Part shown: one piece after another, positions 37,463 to 43,083 of the stretch
Position numbering within the stretch: position 1 is the first letter of the stretch
How the letters are laid out: each line of letters starts with the position of its first letter
Source: Acidobacteriaceae bacterium
Lineage (GTDB): Bacteria; Acidobacteriota; Terriglobia; Terriglobales; Acidobacteriaceae
DNA length: 43,083 nucleotides
Direction of reading: 5' to 3'
Assembly: GCA_027449545.1 (NCBI GenBank)
Contig: DAIDLI010000173.1
Coordinates: 1 to 43,083, forward strand
The notes under the pieces: model-generated
Seen by the model: the letters and a program-made list of their open reading frames with translations, nothing else
Databases searched by the model: none
Told to the model about the DNA's origin: nothing
Program-made: the position numbers and the translations under genes

Positions 37463-38102
37463 TCGGCAGCTTCGGCTAGTTCATGACCTGGCCACCCGCC
37501 CACGGACGCTGAATTGCTGGAAAGACGAAAGAAGTTCGAAGGGAAGAGTTGCTGGTGACGCACTTCCTTCTGCTCTATTCGCTCGCTTGGCTGGGCTACA
37601 GAACGAAGTAAATACCGACCATAGGCTCTGCGGTGTGCATGTAGGCGCCGGTGGCCGAGAAAAGTTTCGTCATTTTGGGTGCTGAGTAGAAGTTACCGCG
37701 ATATTGGAGACGAATGCCGAGGTGCGGGAGGAGGCCCCAGTCGAGTCCGGCGCCATATACATATACGGGCTCGACGGATGCGCGGGTTTCGCTGGTGCTT
37801 GCCACTGTTGCGGGTGGCACCCCAGGGTTGCCACAAACAAAGACGCCGTTAACAGGAAGCCCGCACGGATATGCCGTGACGACCGTGGCCTTGCTGCTGG
37901 AGGGCACGTCGGCGAGAACGCCGGCTCCGAGTACGCCGAAGAGAAGCATCCGCTGTTTAAACATAAGTCGAGATGGAGTCCAATCTACGGTAGATTCATG
38001 GGCGTTTGCACTCACCGTCGCCGTGGGGCAACCGTACGCGATCGGGCAATCTGACGCGGGAGTGGAGCCTTGCACATTCGCGCTCGGATAGCGGTTGCTA
38101 TA

Positions 38103-39265
38103 GTGTAGTGCGTCGTAAATGACGACCATTATTACCGCAGCTCGTCCATACTATGGAGGACGACAGAGTATGCGGATTGCGGCGGCGGTTGCCCTGAACC
38201 CGGAACAGAGACAAGCCCTGGAGCGGATGGCGCGGGCCCGCTCCATGCCGGCGCGGCTGGTGGAACGAGCGCGCATCGTGCTGCTGGCCGCCGATGGTAT
38301 AGAAAACAAGCAGATCGCTAGACGGATGAACCTGACGGAGAAGAAGACCGCGCGTTGGCGCAGTCGCTTCCTGGCAGGTGGCATCGCTGCTCTTCAGAAG
38401 GACGCGCCTCGGCCGGGTAAGCCGCGCACCATCGACGTTGGGCAAGTGAAACGAGTGGTGGAAATGACGCTGCATCAAAAGCCGGCTAACGCCACGCACT
38501 GGTCGACGCGCACTATGGCGCTGGCGGCGGGCATCAGCGAGGCCACGGTGCGCCGCATCTGGCGCGCCCATGGGCTGAAGCCGCATCTGGTGCGGACGTT
38601 CAAGCTCAGCCGCGATCCCCGATTCACAGAGAAACTGGAGGATATCGTCGGCCTCTATCTGAATCCGCCCGAACATGCCATTGTGTTGTGCGCCGACGAG
38701 AAGAGCCAGATTCAAGCGCTGGACCGCACCCAGCCCGGACTGCCGATCAAGAAAGGCCGTTGCGGCACCATGACCCACGATTACAAGCGCAACGGCACGG
38801 CGACTCTGTTCGCTGCGCTCAACGCCCTGGAGGGCGAAGTGATCTCCATGTGCGATGACCGACACCGTCATCAGGAATGGCTGAAGTTTCTGCGCGCCAT
38901 CGATGACGTTATTCCGCCGGACAAGCAGATCCATATGATCGTAGATAACTACTCTACCCACAAGCACGAGAAGGTCGAGCGCTGGCTCAGCCGCCACCCT
39001 CGCTTCCACATGCACTTCACGCCCACCGGTTGCTCGTGGCTGAATATGGTCGAACGATTCTTCCGCGACCTGACCGAAAACCGCCTCCGCCGCGGAGTCT
39101 TCCGCAACGTCGAGGAGCTGATTACGGCGATCTTCGATTACATCGACCATCACAATGAAAATCCCAAACCCTTCATCTGGACCGCCAAGGCCGCCGACAT
39201 CCTGGAGAAGGTCAAGCGTGCTCGGGCGGCCCTCCATAACGGTCAATCTGCATGACGCACTACAA
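38103..39265 (+). mobile_element. Complete IS630-family insertion sequence
   Basis: A 1163-bp element. Its ends share the inverted TGTAGTGCGTC at the second base inside each TA: left TA at 38101-38102, right TA at 39266-39267. TA target duplication is diagnostic of the IS630/Tc1 group. It carries one full-length transposase and interrupts the beta-barrel gene in the opposite orientation. Confidence 0.92.
38119..39255 (+). CDS. IS630-family transposase
   Basis: A 378-residue DDE transposase. The N-terminal helix-turn-helix region (about 20-130) ends with the linker RTIDVGQVKR. The catalytic residues can be placed: Asp in LCADEKSQIQALDR, Asp in MIVDNYSTHKHEK and Glu in TGCSWLNMVERFF, with the family's characteristic sequence around each. 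The frame is intact, so it is probably active. The ATG at 38119 lies 16 nt inside the left end; an in-frame ATG at 38170 (MRIAAAVAL) may be the true start. Confidence 0.95.
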   Translation: MTTIITAARPYYGGRQSMRIAAAVALNPEQRQALERMARARSMPARLVERARIVLLAADGIENKQIARRMNLTEKKTARWRSRFLAGGIAALQKDAPRPGKPRTIDVGQVKRVVEMTLHQKPANATHWSTRTMALAAGISEATVRRIWRAHGLKPHLVRTFKLSRDPRFTEKLEDIVGLYLNPPEHAIVLCADEKSQIQALDRTQPGLPIKKGRCGTMTHDYKRNGTATLFAALNALEGEVISMCDDRHRHQEWLKFLRAIDDVIPPDKQIHMIVDNYSTHKHEKVERWLSRHPRFHMHFTPTGCSWLNMVERFFRDLTENRLRRGVFRNVEELITAIFDYIDHHNENPKPFIWTAKAADILEKVKRARAALHNGQSA

Positions 39266-39561
39266 TAGGTTGTGTCGGTTCGATTGTAGGAGTACGTGGC
39301 CTCAAAGCCGAGGAAAGGGCCGGAGAGGTGCTGCAATTCAATCAGGCCACCGGCCTGGTTAGCAGGAGTCTGTTCTGTGGTGTAGTAGTTACCGGTGGTG
39401 GTTCCGTTGAAAGTACCATACCCGCTTACGATGATTGCGGTTTGGGAGCAAGCGGGGAGAGTCGCAACGAAAAGAAGTATTGACCCGAGAAGAGCAGATG
39501 GCAGCATCCGCGATTTGGACATTTGGGATCTCCGTAATCGAATGAATGGAAACCAGCCCCC

Positions 39562-41532
39562 CTACTGAATTGTCACAAGGACACTCGCGCTATGCGTCGA
39601 CTGTGCCGAATTCGATGAGGCGGTGATGGTAACGCTGTAGCTGGTTGGGTGACTCTGCGGAATCGAGAGCAGGGTGGCGTTACATGAGGAAAGGAGCAAA
39701 GGAAGCAAAGCGAGTGCGCAGAGAGCCAGGAACCGGCTTCTGCGCCTGTGGGCGCTGAACGGAGGAAGGAAGAGAATGACGGCGATAAGTGCACTGCCTG
39801 AGGAGAATGCGAAGATCCCCCCGGTGGTGCCTGTAGAGGTGGCGCTAGCCTGAGCATTCGCCGTGATGGTCAGTGTAGCGTTCTGTGCCACTCCATCAGT
39901 CAGGTAGACGTTTTGCGGGCTAAAGGAACACGAGAGTGCAGCTGGCAGCGATCCGCAGCTGAGAGCAACATTGCCGGTAAAAGCGCTGTTGGGCGTAAGG
40001 GTAATGGCGATCGGGTCGGGCGCGGAGGAGCTAAGGTTCAGAGCCGACGGGGAGACCTGGAGCGTAAAGTCGGGGGGCGGCAGTTGAGCCGGAACCCCTG
40101 GGTATTCGTAGACCCCCATGTCGATGATTGCCGTGGAAAGGCCCTTTGCATTCTGAATGCGGGGACGCCCTAGGATATCCTCCGAGGGCAGATCCGGTGC
40201 ATTGTTCTCTCCCGCATCGACGGCAGGAGACTGCAGTGTGAGCTGGAAGGGATTTGCGGCCGACGTATTGGTAGAGGCAAAGAGCGGATCGACGGAGATG
40301 TTGCCATTGCCGCCCATCTGCCCAGCGCAAGGCCCAGCGACGGCCGCGGCGCCGCCTCCGATTACAAGAATGTCGTTATGGCTGAGTTGGGGAGCGACGT
40401 CGGATGTATCAACCAGGTCACCACAAGCGAATGCGGGCAGTGTCCCAGCTCCGATGATGATATTGTTAAACACCGGGATCGGGGTGGGGGCGTCGCCGAC
40501 CCCGACTTGGCTATAGCCCTGCCACTCCGCAAAATAGCTTTGGTAAAGCGACTGATTGTCGACCACCGTATTCTCCGCGAAAATGGAGGTGATTCCACCG
40601 AAGGCCGGAGCATAGCCGCCCAGCCGGATAGCCACGTTTTCGACGGCTACCGGATTGAATACGTGAGTAGAATCGCTAACGTTGTCATAGACGAGGTTCT
40701 GAATCATAATGGGCGCAACATTCCCCGATGCGCCCAGGGCACTCTCGGTATAGCTGTAGTTCTTAGCGATAATATTGTTCTCGATCAAGGGGGCACCTGC
40801 GTCCGCAAGCCAAATGCCACCCGGGCAAAAGTAGGAGGAGTTATTCTCGATTGTGTTGCCGATGATCTGCGCCTGCTGGCCGTCGATGGGCAGGCCGGCT
40901 AATAGGATCCCCGAACCATTCGCTGGTGTGGCCTGAGCGGGGTTGGCCGTGTTGGGAATGGAATTGTCTCCCGCCGGATCGCGGCACACGGCGATCGGCT
41001 CGTGTTCCTGTAATCCTGCGGTACCGGTGATAAGGTTGCCGGCGATGAGTGGTGAAGAGTCGAAGCCACCGATGCCGCAACCGGTGTTGTCCCGGATGAT
41101 GTTGTTCTCGATGGTAGGGGACGCGCGATAGATGAGGATGCCACCGGCATCCGGCACGGCGGCGGGAACACCGCCCTGAATGGTGAAGTTGCTGAGGACC
41201 GAGTCGCGGCCTTCGCCCGAGACAAACTTCACCACAGCGCCTGCAGACGATCCTCCCTGCAAGATGGTAGTGGCAGCGGAAGCACCTTCGACAGTGATCG
41301 CTTTGCCAAGGAAGTCGATATTCTCGCGGTAAGTGCCGGGGGCTACCAGAATCGTGTCGCCATTCGAGGCGGACTGGATAGCTCCCTGAATCGTGGCAAC
41401 GTCCGCGGGAACGTGGATCGTTGTCTGCGCCCACGCCGATGGCACGGCCAAAGCCGTCGCCAGCAGGAGTAACAGGCGCCATCGCACAAATTCATCTTGA
41501 GACAGCAACGGAATCAACAGGGTCCGCCTCAT
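39562..41532 (-). CDS. Secreted right-handed parallel beta-helix protein with odd C-terminus
   Basis: A 656-residue exported protein. A signal peptide (about 17-36, ending AWAQ) leads into a pectate-lyase-like parallel beta-helix: TIQGAIQSASNGDTILVAPGTYRENI, then repeated turns such as SPTIENNIIRDN and APLIENNIIAKN. Near residue 490 an Ig-like domain begins (FTLQVSPSALNLSS). It is followed by two hydrophobic segments around an HRRRSR turn, a lipobox-like LLSSC, and a final Ser/Thr-rich beta strand. The function may be polysaccharide binding or cleavage; catalytic residues were not identified. Confidence 0.85.
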   Translation of the reverse strand: MRRTLLIPLLSQDEFVRWRLLLLLATALAVPSAWAQTTIHVPADVATIQGAIQSASNGDTILVAPGTYRENIDFLGKAITVEGASAATTILQGGSSAGAVVKFVSGEGRDSVLSNFTIQGGVPAAVPDAGGILIYRASPTIENNIIRDNTGCGIGGFDSSPLIAGNLITGTAGLQEHEPIAVCRDPAGDNSIPNTANPAQATPANGSGILLAGLPIDGQQAQIIGNTIENNSSYFCPGGIWLADAGAPLIENNIIAKNYSYTESALGASGNVAPIMIQNLVYDNVSDSTHVFNPVAVENVAIRLGGYAPAFGGITSIFAENTVVDNQSLYQSYFAEWQGYSQVGVGDAPTPIPVFNNIIIGAGTLPAFACGDLVDTSDVAPQLSHNDILVIGGGAAAVAGPCAGQMGGNGNISVDPLFASTNTSAANPFQLTLQSPAVDAGENNAPDLPSEDILGRPRIQNAKGLSTAIIDMGVYEYPGVPAQLPPPDFTLQVSPSALNLSSSAPDPIAITLTPNSAFTGNVALSCGSLPAALSCSFSPQNVYLTDGVAQNATLTITANAQASATSTGTTGGIFAFSSGSALIAVILFLPPFSAHRRRSRFLALCALALLPLLLSSCNATLLSIPQSHPTSYSVTITASSNSAQSTHSASVLVTIQ

Positions 41533-41611
41533 TCATGTGGATTCAGGCTAAATGACGTCCCTCACGTCTGTAACCTCCTGCCCCCAATATGCGTTCCTCT
41601 ACGGCACGGGT

Positions 41612-41655
41612 GGGGGGCAGGTCAGCCCCCCTGAACATTTGGGGTTCGCCCCAAA
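41612..41655. repeat. Two adjacent hairpins, one with a TTCG loop
   Basis: GGGGGGC (41612-41618) pairs with GCCCCCC (41625-41631). TTTGGGG (41638-41644) pairs with CCCCAAA (41649-41655) over a TTCG tetraloop, a very stable RNA loop. They may be a REP-like unit or a terminator for antisense transcription. Confidence 0.65.
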
Positions 41656-41847
41656 AGCTCCGTCGTAAGGCTGGAACTTTCTGTACTCGCAGCGGGGACG
41701 TAACTGTCACGGAAGGCACTGATTCGAGGCGCGCTCTCAATCATTCCAGAGTGCGTGTGTCCAATTCCATTAGGGGCTGGAGACTCAAAGAAGCTTTCTC
41801 GGGGAAACGTTTATTTTTATATTTGCTAAGTTAGTTTCTGAAAATAC

Positions 41848-41877
41848 TTGACACTCGCTCCGTCCTCCGCGTATCGT
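41848..41877 (+). promoter_or_regulatory. Likely sigma-70-type promoter of the receptor gene
   Basis: TTGACA (41848-41853) is a perfect -35 box. TATCGT (41872-41877), 18 nt later, is a partial -10 box. The start codon is 58 nt further on. It was judged by eye. Confidence 0.5.
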
Positions 41878-41935
41878 TCTTGCAAAATCCAGAAAACGGT
41901 TTCTCAACGTTGCTGAGTCTGACGGAGTAGTGTCT

Positions 41936-43083
41936 ATGAAGTGCTTCGTTCCAGTGATCCTCGCATTCGTGTTCCTTGCTGTCTCGCTCACGGCACAGGA
42001 AGATCGCGGCCGTATCTCCGGCCTTGTAACCGACCCTACCGGCGCTGTTCTCTCCAATGCCGCCATCGTTCTCACCAACGAGGCGACCGGCGTTCAACTT
42101 ACGACCCATTCCACCGACGACGGACTCTATGCCTTCCGTCTGCTCATCCCCGGCACCTATAGCATCGACGTCGATGCTGCCGGCTTTCAGCACTATCACG
42201 CCGCGGGATTCCGCGTGGAAGTGGCCGGCCACGTTCGCGCCGACGCCCCCATGCGGGTAGGCTCCAGCAGCGAAACCGTCAGCGTCACCGCCGGAAGCAC
42301 AGCCGAGTTGAAGACGCAGGACGCCGTCCTGGGCTACACGGTTGAAGCCCGCTCCGCCAATGACCTGCCCATCTTGTACGGCAATCCTTTTGAGCTCCAG
42401 TTGCTCGCTCCCGGTGTCATCAGCACCAGCCTGTCCACCGGCAATCACACCTATGAAGGCGGCTCGGAGAGTTCCACGGTGGACGGAGCGCAGAGCGGGC
42501 GCACGGAGTTCACCCTCGACGGCGCTCCCGACACACGCAACGGCGGCGCAGTGACCACCGCCTTTGTTCCCTCCCGCGACTTCATCGCTGAGTTCAAGCT
42601 GATTACTTCGCCCTACGACGCGTCCATTTCGCATACCTCCGGAGGCTCGCTGGATACCAGCATCAAATCCGGTACCTCGGAGTTCCATGGCAGCGCGAGT
42701 GAGTTCTATCAGGATCCCAATGTCGATGCGCCGCAGTTCTCGCAGGGAAAGATCGTGGCTCCGGCCTTGAAATTCCATCGCGAAAGCGGCAACATCGGTG
42801 GCCCCATCCTGCGCAAGAAATTGTTCTTCTTTACCGGATACGAGCACCAGTACAATCTCCAGGCAGCCAGCACCACCACCCAGACGGTGCCCACGGCGGC
42901 AGAGAAAACAGGCGATTTCTCGGCGCTGCTGAGCGTCGGAAAGAACACAACCACGACGTACAAGTGCCCCTCCACCGGCAAGGTTCTCACCACTCCGACT
43001 TACAACACCTACCAGATCTTCAATCCCTACTCCACCCACGTCGACCCGAACTGTCCGGACCTCTACCTCCGCGATCCCGTTCC
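41936..43083 (+). CDS. TonB-dependent receptor with carboxypeptidase-regulatory N-domain (partial)
   Basis: The first 382 codons of an outer-membrane receptor that continues past the window. A signal peptide (about 1-21, ending LTAQ) leads into a carboxypeptidase-regulatory-like domain (GRISGLVTDPTGAVLSNA..., DGLYAFRLLIPGTYSIDV), residues about 24-105. The plug-like region follows, with LLAPGV, a TLDGAPDTRNGG-type EFTLDGAPD, and IKSGTSEFHGSASEFYQ. GGPILRKKLFFFTGYEHQ marks the start of the barrel. This is the Oar-like architecture typical of Acidobacteriota. The ligand is unknown; TonB-family protein at 19169 could energise it. The ATG is preceded by GGAG about 12 nt upstream. Confidence 0.92.
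   Translation, partial: MKCFVPVILAFVFLAVSLTAQEDRGRISGLVTDPTGAVLSNAAIVLTNEATGVQLTTHSTDDGLYAFRLLIPGTYSIDVDAAGFQHYHAAGFRVEVAGHVRADAPMRVGSSSETVSVTAGSTAELKTQDAVLGYTVEARSANDLPILYGNPFELQLLAPGVISTSLSTGNHTYEGGSESSTVDGAQSGRTEFTLDGAPDTRNGGAVTTAFVPSRDFIAEFKLITSPYDASISHTSGGSLDTSIKSGTSEFHGSASEFYQDPNVDAPQFSQGKIVAPALKFHRESGNIGGPILRKKLFFFTGYEHQYNLQAASTTTQTVPTAAEKTGDFSALLSVGKNTTTTYKCPSTGKVLTTPTYNTYQIFNPYSTHVDPNCPDLYLRDPV

Larger units (their letters stand above)
36778..37595. other. Gene desert, low-complexity intergenic DNA
   Basis: About 820 nt lie between the glycosyltransferase start and the end of a broken beta-barrel gene. It contains two dispersed hairpins (37270-37314 and 37424-37462). Short open frames here lack family resemblance. 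Part of it may be decayed coding sequence, but I recognise no gene, RNA or attachment site. Confidence 0.5.
37596..39522 (-). pseudogene. Outer-membrane beta-barrel gene split by IS630
   Basis: The 5' part (39522 down to 39268) encodes a signal peptide and MSKSRMLPSALLGSILLF..., running to ATYSYNRTDTT. The 3' part (38100 down to 37596) encodes SNRYPSANVQGS... and the strand-rich ending LGIRLQYRGNFYSAPKM...VGIYFVL, typical of small OmpA-like barrels. Removing the element with one TA copy (1165 nt) restores a single frame of 253 residues, joined at codon TAT. No stop or shift is found elsewhere, so the insertion is recent or the gene was intact until then. The function is unknown; the family looks like acidobacterial outer-membrane beta-barrel proteins. 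Confidence 0.88.
41533..41935. other. Divergent intergenic region with promoters and hairpins
   Basis: About 400 nt lie between the beta-helix gene and the TonB-dependent receptor. It contains a tandem pair of hairpins (41612-41655), an A/T-rich stretch (41805-41845) and a promoter-like sequence. No small gene was recognised. Confidence 0.5.

Overview
The window looks like a chromosomal segment of an Acidobacteriota (Terriglobia-type) bacterium. This is inferred from gene content, not from a marker gene: two tandem secreted VWA proteins of the acidobacterial type, a TonB-dependent receptor with a carboxypeptidase-regulatory N-domain, a GC-rich housekeeping background, a HemQ-type haem enzyme, inositol-phosphate synthase, and dispersed GTGCCCCA...AAGCAC hairpins of a kind I associate with this phylum. 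No rRNA, tRNA, CRISPR array or prophage was seen.

Layout. 1-5.2 kb (+): nnrE/D fusion, tsaE, a CDF-like membrane protein, a yiaK-type dehydrogenase cut short by an amber codon, and a membrane diguanylate cyclase. 5.2-9.7 kb (-): fabI, then a tightly coupled set DUF1015 - amidase - GerMN - murI, pointing to peptidoglycan work. 10-12.1 kb (+): two overlapping VWA genes. 12.2-19.1 kb (-): M1 aminopeptidase, lspA and ileS, with a palindromic repeat inside the ileS coding frame and a repeat cluster just behind its stop. 19.2-24.4 kb (+): TonB protein, cytoplasmic diguanylate cyclase, zinc-ribbon/PspC protein, alpha/beta hydrolase, Tat-exported cupin, and endonuclease IV (nfo).

24.4-26.3 kb is an accessory island between nfo and leuS: a solitary higA-like gene followed by a second, diverged copy of the nfo 3' end, a GIY-YIG nuclease gene, and a RelE-type toxin/antitoxin pair with a palindromic operator. 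26.4-33.9 kb: leuS with a coupled membrane protein, a small YdeI-type protein, a repeat cluster, nth (endonuclease III), a secreted carboxypeptidase-regulatory-like protein, hemQ and dedA. 34-35.3 kb: inositol-3-phosphate synthase, ended by a very long hairpin.

35.4-43 kb is less dense and partly lower in GC: a GT-C-like membrane glycosyltransferase, a roughly 0.8-kb gene desert with two dispersed hairpins, an outer-membrane beta-barrel gene split by a complete IS630-family element (TA target duplication; excision in silico restores a 253-codon frame), a secreted parallel beta-helix protein with an odd C-terminal membrane hairpin, and the 5' part of a TonB-dependent receptor running off the window.

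I found no clearly new multi-gene system. The most informative signals are small-scale: the amber-truncated dehydrogenase, the palindromic element read through inside ileS, the nfo 3'-end duplication around higA, and the precisely reconstructable IS630 disruption.
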